Assembly (NCBI GenBank): GCA_963786295.1
Contig: CAWAYV010000035.1
Coordinates: 1-64,000 of the forward strand
From: JACCZX01 sp963786295
GTDB lineage: Bacteria > Pseudomonadota > Gammaproteobacteria > Burkholderiales > Burkholderiaceae_F
Reading direction: 5' to 3'
Length of the DNA stretch: 64,000 nucleotides
A model generated the notes under the pieces. It made no database searches. It was not told the DNA's origin and saw nothing but the letters and a program-made list of their open reading frames with translations. How positions within the stretch are numbered: position 1 is the first letter of the stretch; each line of letters begins with the position of its first letter. A program made the translations under genes and the position numbers. Below, piece after piece: positions 9,311 through 16,911 of this stretch.

Positions 9311-10749
9311 TGGAAGCATCGCCCAGCTACAACTACAAGGTGGTACGGCAGTTCGCGCTGGTGACGGTGCTGTGGGGCATCGTCGGCATGGCGGTGGGCG
9401 TCTGGATTGCCGCGCAACTAACGTGGCCCGAGCTCAACTTCGGGATTTCTTGGCTCTCGTACGGCCGCCTGCGCCCGTTGCACACCAATGCCGTGATCTT
9501 CGCCTTCGGCGGTTGCGCACTCTTCGCCACTTCGTATCACGTCGTGCAGCGCACGTGCCAGGTGCGCCTGTACTCCGACAAGCTGGCGGCCTTCACGTTC
9601 TGGGGTTGGCAGGCGGTGATCGTTGCCGCGGTGATCACGCTGCCGCTCGGTTACACCAGCAGCAAGGAGTACGCGGAGCTCGAGTGGCCGATCGACATCT
9701 TGATCACGCTGGTGTGGGTGGCATTCGCGATCGTTTTCTTCGGCACGATCGTCAAACGCAAGACCAAGCACATCTACGTCGCGAACTGGTTCTTCGGCGC
9801 CTACATCCTGACCGTCGCACTGCTGCACATCGTGAACAGTGCCGAGATACCGGTCACGATGTGGAAGTCGTATTCGGTGTATGCCGGTGTGCAGGACGCG
9901 ATGGTGCAGTGGTGGTACGGCCACAACGCGGTCGGCTTCTTCCTCACGGCGGGCTTTCTCGGAATGATGTACTACTACATCCCAAAGCAGGCGGAACGGC
10001 CGATCTATTCGTATCGCCTGTCGGTCGTGCACTTTTGGGCGCTGATCTTCACTTACATGTGGGCCGGCCCACATCACTTGCACTACACCGCACTGCCGGA
10101 TTGGGCGCAGTCGCTTGGAATGGTGTTTTCGTTGATTCTGTTGGCGCCTTCGTGGGGCGGCATGATCAACGGACTGATGACTCTGTCCGGAGCGTGGCAC
10201 AAATTGCGCACCGATCCGATCCTGAAGTTCCTGATCACCGCACTCTCGTTCTACGGTATGTCGACTTTCGAAGGCCCGATGATGTCGATCAAGACCGTGA
10301 ACGCGCTTTCGCACTACACCGACTGGACCATCGGGCATGTGCACGCCGGCGCACTCGGCTGGGTCGCGTTCATTTCGATTGGCAGCCTCTACTACCTGAT
10401 CCCGCGGCTCTACGGGCAAACTCAGATGGCCAGCGTGCAACTCATCACCGTGCACTTCTGGGTCGCTACTCTCGGCGTCGTGCTCTACATCTCCGCGATG
10501 TGGATCGCCGGCGTCACACAGGGTTTGATGTGGCGTGCGGTGAATGTCGATGGAACGCTCACCTACTCGTTCGTCGAGAGCGTAAGCGCGACCTACCCCT
10601 ACTACGCAGTGCGTGTGCTTGGCGGTGTGCTGTTCCTCGCCGGTATGTTGATCATGGCCTACAACGTCTGGAAGACAGTGGCGGGCAAGCAACCGATCGA
10701 TGCACCGATCCCGCAGAGTGCTCCGGCTGCGGCAACCGCGACTACCTGA
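9310..10749 (+). CDS. ccoN: cytochrome c oxidase cbb3-type subunit I
   Basis: 479 residues from ATG 9310, with GAGGAG 8 bases upstream. This is the catalytic haem-copper subunit of the high-affinity oxidase in the inner membrane. About twelve hydrophobic segments are visible. Haem and copper ligand regions include HTNAVIFAFGG, YGHNAVGFFLTAGF, GPHHLHYTALPDW and HVHAGALGW. Intact, unlike its neighbours ccoI, ccoS and ccoP. The long continuous frame that includes ccoS upstream is treated as a frameshift artefact. Confidence 0.97.
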   Translation: MEASPSYNYKVVRQFALVTVLWGIVGMAVGVWIAAQLTWPELNFGISWLSYGRLRPLHTNAVIFAFGGCALFATSYHVVQRTCQVRLYSDKLAAFTFWGWQAVIVAAVITLPLGYTSSKEYAELEWPIDILITLVWVAFAIVFFGTIVKRKTKHIYVANWFFGAYILTVALLHIVNSAEIPVTMWKSYSVYAGVQDAMVQWWYGHNAVGFFLTAGFLGMMYYYIPKQAERPIYSYRLSVVHFWALIFTYMWAGPHHLHYTALPDWAQSLGMVFSLILLAPSWGGMINGLMTLSGAWHKLRTDPILKFLITALSFYGMSTFEGPMMSIKTVNALSHYTDWTIGHVHAGALGWVAFISIGSLYYLIPRLYGQTQMASVQLITVHFWVATLGVVLYISAMWIAGVTQGLMWRAVNVDGTLTYSFVESVSATYPYYAVRVLGGVLFLAGMLIMAYNVWKTVAGKQPIDAPIPQSAPAAATATT

Positions 10750-10773
10750 CGCCCGCTCGAAAGGGAGCTCAGC

Positions 10774-11388
10774 ATGAAACTGTCGCACGACATCATCGAA
10801 ACAAACACCGGCTTGATGATCGCGTTGATCATCCTGGTCGTGAGCGTGGGGGGACTGGTCGAAATCGTCCCGCTGTTCTTCCAGCGCTCGACGACGGAGC
10901 CGGTCGCGGGCTTAAAACCCTATGCGCCACTGCAACTGGCGGGACGCGACATTTATATTCGTGAGGGCTGTAATAACTGTCACTCGCAGATGATTCGACC
11001 GTTTCGCGCCGAGACTGAACGCTACGGCCATTACTCGGTCGCGGGCGAGTTCGTCTACGACCACCCGTTCCTGTGGGGCAGCAAGCGCACCGGACCGGAT
11101 TTGGCTCGCGACGGTGGCCGTTACAGCGACGAGTGGCATGCGCTGCATCTCGACAATCCGCGCCAGTTGGTTCCTGAGTCGAACATGCCGGCCTACCCAT
11201 GGCTCGGCAAGACCGCGCTTGATGCCAGCGATATCGAAGCGAAATTGCGCGCGTTGCGCCGCATCGGCGTGCCCTACACCGATGCCGACATCAGTTCAGC
11301 CAAAGAAGGGCTGGCGAACAAGACTGAGCGCGATGCGTTGATCGCTTACCTGCAAGGATTGGGCACTGCTCTGAAAAACATACGTTAG
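10774..11388 (+). CDS. ccoO: cytochrome c oxidase cbb3-type subunit II
   Basis: 204 residues, ATG preceded by AAAGGGAG. One N-terminal membrane helix (about residues 13-33) anchors a periplasmic mono-haem domain. The haem c site is CNNCH near residue 68, and the axial Met region is ESNMPAYPW near 140. CcoO passes electrons from CcoP to CcoN. Intact and full length. Confidence 0.97.
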   Translation: MKLSHDIIETNTGLMIALIILVVSVGGLVEIVPLFFQRSTTEPVAGLKPYAPLQLAGRDIYIREGCNNCHSQMIRPFRAETERYGHYSVAGEFVYDHPFLWGSKRTGPDLARDGGRYSDEWHALHLDNPRQLVPESNMPAYPWLGKTALDASDIEAKLRALRRIGVPYTDADISSAKEGLANKTERDALIAYLQGLGTALKNIR

Positions 11389-11417
11389 GCAAATCAGACA
11401 GGAACGCAGAGTGAAAC

Positions 11418-11597
11418 ATGGATGACGTGCGCATCGTGCTGACCGTACTGAGCTTTCTTGTCTTCGTCGGCATTGTGGCGTGGGCGTTCAGCCGTCGCCG
11501 TCGTCGCGACTTCGACGAAGCGGCGAACTTGCCGTTCAGCGGCCATGACTTCGGCACTCAGGACGATCAGAAGCGCAGCAAGGAAACGAGCCGATGA
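11418..11597 (+). CDS. ccoQ: cbb3-type oxidase small subunit CcoQ
   Basis: 59 residues. One N-terminal membrane helix (IVLTVLSFLVFVGIVAWAF) is followed by an Arg-rich stretch (five Arg) and DFDEAANLPF, the usual CcoQ pattern. The stop overlaps the ccoP start as ATGA. The position between ccoO and ccoP is the canonical one. CcoQ stabilises the oxidase complex in species where it has been studied. Confidence 0.9.
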   Translation: MDDVRIVLTVLSFLVFVGIVAWAFSRRRRRDFDEAANLPFSGHDFGTQDDQKRSKETSR

Positions 11598-12600
11598 GCG
11601 ATTTCGTCAACAATTTCTGGAGCCTCTACATTGCCGTACTGACGGCCGTATCGCTGATTGCCTGCGTGGCGCTTCTTGTCGCGATGCGCAGCAAGCGCAA
11701 GACGCCAGGAGCGAAACCGGAGTTGCATGGCCACGTGTGGGACGAAGATCTCGCGGAATTCAACAATCCGCTACCGCGTTGGTGGACCGGCTTGTTCTAC
11801 GTGACGATTGTGTTTGCAGTCGTCTATCTGGTGGTGTATCCAGGCTTCGGCAGTTACGCCGGTGTGTCCGCATGGACGTCGAGCGGCCAATACAAGACCG
11901 AAACCGCGCTTGCCGAAAGTCGTTATGGCCCGACCTTCAATCGATACTCTGGGGCAAGGGCTGGAGGTTGTCGCCGCGGATTCCGAAGCGCGCGCAATCG
12001 GTCAGCGGTTGTTTCTGACTTATTGCGCGCAGTGTCACGGTTCGGATGCAGGTGGCGGAATCGGCTTTCCCAACTTGCGCGACAAGGACTGGCTCTACGG
12101 CGGGGAGCCTGAAGCGATCAAGGCGAGCATCATGGAAGGTCGCAACGGCGTGATGCCGGCGTTGAGTTCAGCTGTTGGTGGGCGCTGAGGGCGCGACGCA
12201 AGTCGCTCATTACGTGATGAGCCTCAGTGGTCGCCCGCACGACACGATCAAGGCGGCATTTGGCAAAGACAAGTTCATCGTTTGCGCTGCGTGCCATGGC
12301 AGCGACGGCAAGGGCAGCAAGGCGCTGGGCGCTCCCAACCTCACCGACGACATATGGCTTCACGGCAGCTCGCAAGAGGCGATCGTTGAGACGATTCTGA
12401 TGGGACGCAAGAGCTCGATGCCACCGCACAAGGATTTTCTTGGTGAAGCCAAGGCGCACGTGCTTGCCGCTTACATCTACAGCCTGTCGGTCGAATCGGG
12501 AGTTGCGCCGGCACAGAAAGCGTACGGCGACGCGCAGAAGTCAGAGGCAAAAGAAATAGCAATCCGGAAGTGGAGCGAGCATGAAACCAAGAGACGCTGA
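11594..12600 (+). CDS. ccoP: cytochrome c oxidase cbb3-type subunit III, di-haem (two frameshifts)
   Basis: About 334 residues after repairing breaks near 11949 and 12170 (span 3n+2, two extra bases). The N-terminus has two membrane helices and HVWDEDLAEFNNPLPRWW, a CcoP signature. Two haem c sites follow in different frames: CAQCH after the first break and CAACH after the second, with MEGRNGVMPA and MPPHKDFLGE Met regions. CcoP receives electrons from cytochrome c or bc1. The start overlaps the ccoQ stop, and the end overlaps the next gene by 20 bases. Confidence 0.88.
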
Positions 12601-13378
12601 GACTTCACTTGAACGCGAGTTCGATCAACACTTCGACCTTCCGACGATCCGGTCGGTCACGCCAGGGCGCCCATTCGCGTGGCTCGCGCTCGGGGTACGA
12701 GACATGCGGGCAAATTTGGTTGAGAGCCTCGTCTACGGCACGGTGGTCGCGATTGCGGGCTGGTTGATCTGGGCCTATACGAAGGATCGGCCGCAGCTGT
12801 TCACAACTTCAGTCACGAGCTTTTTCTTGATCGCTCCGTTGCTTGCTGCGGGGCTGTACGAAATAAGTCGCCGGCAGGAGCGCAACATCCATACGAGTTT
12901 TGGAGAATCGTTGCAGGCCTGGCGCGCCAGCGGCGGCGCGCTTGTTCATTTCGGACTTGCGCTTGTGCTGTGGGCGATCTTCTGGGAACGCATATCAGCC
13001 ATCCTGTTTGCGCTGTCCTATCAAGGTCAGGCACCAGACATGCGGAGCTTCTTTCGTGACGTCTTCCTGTCGGGCAATTACCCGGAAGTCGTGCTTGCCT
13101 ATCTGGCAGTCGGCACCGTGTTCGCCACCATCGTGTTCGTGGTCAGCGCGATCTCGATTCCGATGCTGCTCGATCGCAACGGCGACATCTATACCGCGAT
13201 GGCGACCAGCTTCCTCGCCGTCACGCGCAACATCTCCGCCATGATCATTTGGGCAGCACTGATCGTGATACTGAGCGCGATCGGCTTCGCCACGCTGCTG
13301 TTCGGCATGATCGTAATCTTCCCGATACTGGGTCACGCGACGTGGCACGCGTACCGCGACCTCACGCAGTGGGAATGA
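12581..13378 (+). CDS. DUF2189 integral membrane protein
   Basis: 265 residues with about six membrane segments. The length and pattern fit DUF2189: a soluble N-terminus, then helices including LVESLVYGTVVAIAGWLIW, FFLIAPLLAAGLYEISRR and IIFPILGHATWHAYRDL-like end. It sits inside the cbb3 cluster between ccoP and ccoG, overlapping ccoP by 20 bases and ccoG by ATGA, so it is co-transcribed with oxidase assembly genes. Function is unknown; a role in oxidase biogenesis or respiration is suggested only by position. Confidence 0.85.
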   Translation: MKPRDAETSLEREFDQHFDLPTIRSVTPGRPFAWLALGVRDMRANLVESLVYGTVVAIAGWLIWAYTKDRPQLFTTSVTSFFLIAPLLAAGLYEISRRQERNIHTSFGESLQAWRASGGALVHFGLALVLWAIFWERISAILFALSYQGQAPDMRSFFRDVFLSGNYPEVVLAYLAVGTVFATIVFVVSAISIPMLLDRNGDIYTAMATSFLAVTRNISAMIIWAALIVILSAIGFATLLFGMIVIFPILGHATWHAYRDLTQWE

Positions 13379-14862
13379 CCGGATCCGTTGCACGTTCGTA
13401 TCCGACTATCCCGCTGAAAGCGATCGACGAGGTCGCGATTGCGGACCAGGAACAAGCGCTTTACGAGGTTCGCAAGAAGATCTATCCGCGCGCCGTGCAC
13501 GGCGTGTTCGCGCGCTGGCGCGTCGCGCTCGTCATCGTGACCCAGCTCGTTTTCTACGGATTACCGTGGCTTACATGGAACGATCGGCAGGCGGTGCTGT
13601 TCGATCTCGGCGCGCGCAAGTTTTATGTCTTCGGTCTGATCTTCTGGCCGCAGGACTTCATCTTTGTGACCGGGCTGCTGGTGATTTCGGCGCTATCTCT
13701 GTTCCTGTTCACCGCCGTGGCTGGAAGATTGTGGTGTGGCTACGCCTGTCCGCAGACCGTTTACACCGAGATGTTCATGTGGATCGAGCGCAAGATCGAA
13801 GGCGACCGCACGCGCCGCATGCAACTCGATAAAGCGCCGTGGAGCGCGCGCAAGCTGGCGCTGAAAAGCGCGAAGCAAGCCGCCTGGATAGCAATTGCCG
13901 CCTGGACTGGGTTTACCTTCGTCGGCTATTTCACGCCGATACACACGCTGGCTGGCGAGCTCATCACGGCATCGCTCAGTCCGTGGGAAGGTTTCTGGAT
14001 ACTGTTCTACGGCGGCGCGACCTACGGCAACGCGGGCTACCTGCGCGAGCAGGTGTGCAAATACATGTGCCCTTATGCACGCTTTCAGAGCGTGATGTTC
14101 GATCCCGATACGCTGATAGTCACTTATGACCCGCTGCGCGGCGAACCGCGCGGGCCGCGCAGCCGCAAGATCGACTATCGCGCCGCAGGTCTCGGCGATT
14201 GCGTTGATTGCACAATTTGCGTGCAAGTCTGTCCAGTGGGTATCGACATCCGCAAGGGTCTGCAATACGAGTGCATCGGGTGCGCCGCATGCATCGACGG
14301 CTGCGATCAGGTGATGGACAAGATGGGCTATCCGCGCGGCTTGATCCGTTATTCGAGCGAAAACGCGCTGATCGGCAAGACGTCTGAGCAGACGACCGCG
14401 TTCGGCAAAGTTATTGCGCCACTATTGCGTCCGCGAATCGCTATCTACACAGCAATTCTCGCCAGCGTGACCGTGGGGTTCGTTGCCAGCCTATATCTGC
14501 GGGTGCCATTAAAGGTGAGTGTGCAGCGCGATCGTGCCACGCTGGTACGCGACGCGGGCGACGGTCGCATCGAGAACGTGTACCGCCTGCAAATTACGAA
14601 TGCAGTGGAACGGCCGCGCAGCTTTGCGATTAGCGCAACCGGGTTGCCAGATCTTGAAGTTGTGCTCGACCCCAGCGATGTTCGGCAGCCGATTGAGGTC
14701 GCTGCAGCATCAACGCGTACTTTGCCGCTGCGTTTGCGCGCCGAGCCGCGAGGCTTATCCGCCGGCTCGCACGACATTCGCTTTCATGTGACAGCCGACG
14801 ACGATCCTGAAGTCTCGACGCACGAAAAGTCGATCTTCTTTTCTCGCAAAGGCTCGCCATGA
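13375..14862 (+). CDS. ccoG: cytochrome c oxidase accessory protein CcoG (FixG)
   Basis: 495 residues from the ATG at 13375, overlapping the DUF2189 stop (ATGA). A polyferredoxin with several membrane helices: GYACPQTVYTEMFMW and CKYMCPYARFQSVMFD blocks, then two 4Fe-4S motifs (CVDCTICVQVCPVGIDI and CIGCAACIDGCD) around residues 280-320, and a C-terminal immunoglobulin-like domain. CcoG has been shown in other bacteria to act as a cupric reductase in cbb3 assembly. Intact. Confidence 0.95.
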   Translation: MTGSVARSYPTIPLKAIDEVAIADQEQALYEVRKKIYPRAVHGVFARWRVALVIVTQLVFYGLPWLTWNDRQAVLFDLGARKFYVFGLIFWPQDFIFVTGLLVISALSLFLFTAVAGRLWCGYACPQTVYTEMFMWIERKIEGDRTRRMQLDKAPWSARKLALKSAKQAAWIAIAAWTGFTFVGYFTPIHTLAGELITASLSPWEGFWILFYGGATYGNAGYLREQVCKYMCPYARFQSVMFDPDTLIVTYDPLRGEPRGPRSRKIDYRAAGLGDCVDCTICVQVCPVGIDIRKGLQYECIGCAACIDGCDQVMDKMGYPRGLIRYSSENALIGKTSEQTTAFGKVIAPLLRPRIAIYTAILASVTVGFVASLYLRVPLKVSVQRDRATLVRDAGDGRIENVYRLQITNAVERPRSFAISATGLPDLEVVLDPSDVRQPIEVAAASTRTLPLRLRAEPRGLSAGSHDIRFHVTADDDPEVSTHEKSIFFSRKGSP

Positions 14863-15386
14863 CGTCAATACGCCCGCCAAGCCGGCCGTGGTATCGCGAG
14901 CCATGGCCATGGATCGTCATGGCTCCCCCGGCAGCCGCCGTGGTAGCCGGGATGGTGATGCTCTGGCTCGCGATCACATCGTACGATGGTCTCGTCACTG
15001 ATGACTATTACAAGCAAGGTCTGGCGATCAACAAGACCCTGCGCCGCGATGACCGCGCCTCCGAGTTGAGCTACCGCGCCCGTGTGCAGTTGAGTGAAGA
15101 CAGCTCGCGGGTCCGCGTGTTCTTCGATGGTGCTCAGAATGCATCCCTGCCGACGGTGCTGCAGCTGCGGCTTGCGCACCCAACACGTGCCGGTCGGGAC
15201 CAGGTTGCGGTGCTGCACGCTTACGCGCCGGGTCAGTACGCAGCGGAACTCGTCCCGCCTGAAGCGGGCCGCTGGCGAGCGACCATCGAGGATATGGACG
15301 GTACCTGGCGGCTAGCGCAGACCTGGCATTTGCCGCAAGACAGGGCCATCGAGTTTGAGCCGAGTTCGCCTGACAGAAAGCAATGA
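14859..15386 (+). CDS. ccoH: FixH/CcoH family cbb3 assembly protein
   Basis: 175 residues. The start overlaps the ccoG stop (ATGA). One N-terminal membrane helix (IVMAPPAAAVVAGMVMLWLAI) is followed by the family signature DGLVTDDYYKQGLAINKTL and a periplasmic beta domain. FixH-type proteins take part in cbb3 oxidase assembly. Intact. Confidence 0.92.
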   Translation: MTSIRPPSRPWYREPWPWIVMAPPAAAVVAGMVMLWLAITSYDGLVTDDYYKQGLAINKTLRRDDRASELSYRARVQLSEDSSRVRVFFDGAQNASLPTVLQLRLAHPTRAGRDQVAVLHAYAPGQYAAELVPPEAGRWRATIEDMDGTWRLAQTWHLPQDRAIEFEPSSPDRKQ

Positions 15387-15393
15387 GGATCGG

Positions 15394-15705
15394 TTGAAGA
15401 ACCGCGTGCAACGGATCGCGTTAGTGCTTTGGCCGTCTTTCATTGTCGGCGGCATCGGCACGACTTGCTTCTTTGCGCTATTCGATCCCGCGATGCTCCC
15501 GTTGAGTGACGCAATGCTGCCGTTCAGCGAAAGCAGACTCGCCCAGCATCGCATGCTGATCTATACGGTAGGTTTTTTCATCTTCTGGCTGTTCGCAGCC
15601 GCCTCGAGCTGGCTTACCAGCTTCCTGCAACGTTCACCGGACGAAGTAAACCTCGACTCCATTACATCGAACGGCGACCGAAACGCGGACGACGAGGAGA
15701 AATGA
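15394..15705 (+). CDS. small membrane protein at the end of the cbb3 cluster
   Basis: 103 residues from the TTG at 15394, which has a GAGG about 6 bases upstream; an in-frame TTG at 15355 would add 13 residues inside ccoH. Two hydrophobic segments (IALVLWPSFIVGGIGTTCFF and MLIYTVGFFIFWLFAAASSWL) and a charged C-terminus. I recognise no named family, although unnamed two-helix proteins of this kind occur after fixH in betaproteobacteria. Co-transcription with ccoGH is likely from the 7-base spacing. Confidence 0.7.
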   Translation: MKNRVQRIALVLWPSFIVGGIGTTCFFALFDPAMLPLSDAMLPFSESRLAQHRMLIYTVGFFIFWLFAAASSWLTSFLQRSPDEVNLDSITSNGDRNADDEEK

Positions 15706-15712
15706 TGCGCAG

Positions 15713-15850
15713 CTATCCGAGGCGACCTTCGTCGTCACCTTTGGGTGGCGTGAGCGGTGGCCAGTCTCGATTTGAGCTCCCTCCGTCAAACATGAGGTAC
15801 AGCGCGGTCGCAAACGAGAAGAGCACGATGAGCCAGTCAAAAAAGTCCAT
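15713..15850 (-). CDS. 45-residue single-helix membrane protein
   Basis: ATG at 15850, preceded 8 bases upstream by AGGAG (TAGGAGTGAACGCA), the best ribosome-binding site in this part of the window. The product begins MDFFDWLIVLFSFATALYL, one membrane helix at residues 6-20, followed by a short polar tail rich in Gly, Pro and Asp. It converges with the cbb3 cluster, ending 8 bases beyond the last plus-strand stop. No family is recognised. The helix, clean site and sensible composition argue for a real gene; conservation is untested. Confidence 0.6.
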   Translation of the reverse strand: MDFFDWLIVLFSFATALYLMFDGGSSNRDWPPLTPPKGDDEGRLG

Positions 15851-16082
15851 TGCGTTCACTCCTAATCGATCTCAATTTTGTTAGGCGCACGCAAAGAAGG
15901 GAAGTCATCCAGCCGGCTTCCGCTATTCGGTCGACCGACGTGTTCATCATGGGCTACGGCGGCCACCGAGCCAGTTCCGCCAGATAAAACTGGCCGCACG
16001 CGCGACCGTTACGCGCAAAGCGCCTCTGCCTGCGCCGGGCACTGGCTGCGGTGGACGCGGCAAAATCCTGTCAGAGGGGAAA
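15851..16082. other. intergenic stretch with no supported gene
   Basis: 232 bases between the small minus-strand membrane ORF and tRNA-Cys. It holds the ribosome-binding site of that ORF at its left edge. Short frames here lack ribosome-binding sites and family features. I see no clear terminator, repeat or RNA. Confidence 0.5.
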
Positions 16083-16156
16083 TGGAGGCGGGGGTCGGAA
16101 TCGAACCGGCGTACACGGATTTGCAGTCCGCTGCATGGCCACTCTGCCACCCCGCC
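16083..16156 (-). tRNA. tRNA-Cys (anticodon GCA)
   Basis: 74 bases including the encoded CCA. Acceptor stem GGCGGGG/CCCCGCC is perfect; the anticodon loop ACTGCAAA gives GCA; the T-loop is GTTCGATTC. It lies downstream of tRNA-Gly and pgsA on the same strand, the arrangement common in proteobacteria. Confidence 0.97.
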
Positions 16157-16208
16157 ATGATCTCGAATCAAAAAAGGGAAGCGCGGCGGCTCCCCTCTCT
16201 ACAAAACT

Positions 16209-16284
16209 TGGAGCGGGAAACGAGTCTCGAACTCGCGACCTCAACCTTGGCAAGGTTGCGCTCTACCAACTGAGCTATTCCCGC
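16209..16284 (-). tRNA. tRNA-Gly (anticodon GCC)
   Basis: 76 bases including the encoded CCA. Acceptor stem GCGGGAA pairs with TTCCCGC; D-loop AGCTCAGTTGGTAGAGC; the anticodon loop CTTGCCAA gives GCC; T-loop GTTCGAGAC. It lies 27 bases after the pgsA stop and is probably processed from the same transcript. Confidence 0.97.
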
Positions 16285-16311
16285 ACGAGGCCGCGAAGTA
16301 TAGCGAAATCT

Positions 16312-16911
16312 CTATCCTCGCTCGCTCAAATGAGGCCATGCAAGCTTCAAATAGATCAGCATCGAGTACATCGTCAACACGGCGGCCATATAAATCAACA
16401 GCGTGCCGATTAGATGCAGATCGATGATGCCGAACAGCCGATCGTGAAACAGCAGCATCGGTATTGCAACCATCTGCGAGATCGTCTTGATCTTGCCCAT
16501 CGAATTGACCGCAACGCTGCTCGACTTGCCGATCTTCGCCATCCATTCGCGCAGCGCCGACACCGCGATTTCGCGTCCGATGATGACCAACGCGACGAAT
16601 GAATCAACCCGCCCGAGCGAAAGCAGCACGATCAGCGCGGCGCTGACCATTAGCTTGTCGGCAACCGGATCAAGAAACTCGCCAAGCTTGCTGGCCATGC
16701 CCCACCGGCGCGCGATATACCCGTCGAGTGCATCGGTGATGGCGGCGAGAATGAATAGCCAGCAGCCGATGATGTTTTTCCAGTGCGGTGCAAGCCAGCT
16801 GTCGGGCAAGTAGAAGATGCCTACGACCAGCGGGATCATCGCAATGCGCGCCCAAGTGAGCGCCATCGGTACGTTGACGCTGATTGTGCGACTAGTGGGT
16901 GGGCTGGCCAT
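16312..16911 (-). CDS. pgsA: CDP-diacylglycerol--glycerol-3-phosphate 3-phosphatidyltransferase
   Basis: 199 residues from ATG 16911, overlapping the uvrC end by 20 bases; an in-frame ATG at 16866 (MALTWARIAM) is a possible alternative, and neither has a strong ribosome-binding site. It has the CDP-alcohol phosphotransferase motif DG-x2-AR-x8-G-x3-D-x3-D (DGYIARRWGMASKLGEFLDP) near residue 60 and several membrane helices. It makes phosphatidylglycerol phosphate, the first committed step to phosphatidylglycerol and cardiolipin. Confidence 0.93.
   Translation of the reverse strand: MASPPTSRTISVNVPMALTWARIAMIPLVVGIFYLPDSWLAPHWKNIIGCWLFILAAITDALDGYIARRWGMASKLGEFLDPVADKLMVSAALIVLLSLGRVDSFVALVIIGREIAVSALREWMAKIGKSSSVAVNSMGKIKTISQMVAIPMLLFHDRLFGIIDLHLIGTLLIYMAAVLTMYSMLIYLKLAWPHLSERG

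Noticed and set aside
9418..10788. 456-residue minus-strand frame opposite ccoN
   Set aside because: Antisense to a clear ccoN and rich in His/Arg/Asp from codon bias; no domain or ribosome-binding site.
9069..10964. 631-residue plus-strand frame over ccoN
   Set aside because: It is an alternate frame of intact ccoN; its product is Arg-rich with no domain, as expected in GC-rich DNA.
15702..15884. 60-residue plus-strand frame after the cbb3 cluster
   Set aside because: Low-complexity Ser/Arg product; the opposite strand holds the better-supported 45-residue membrane ORF.
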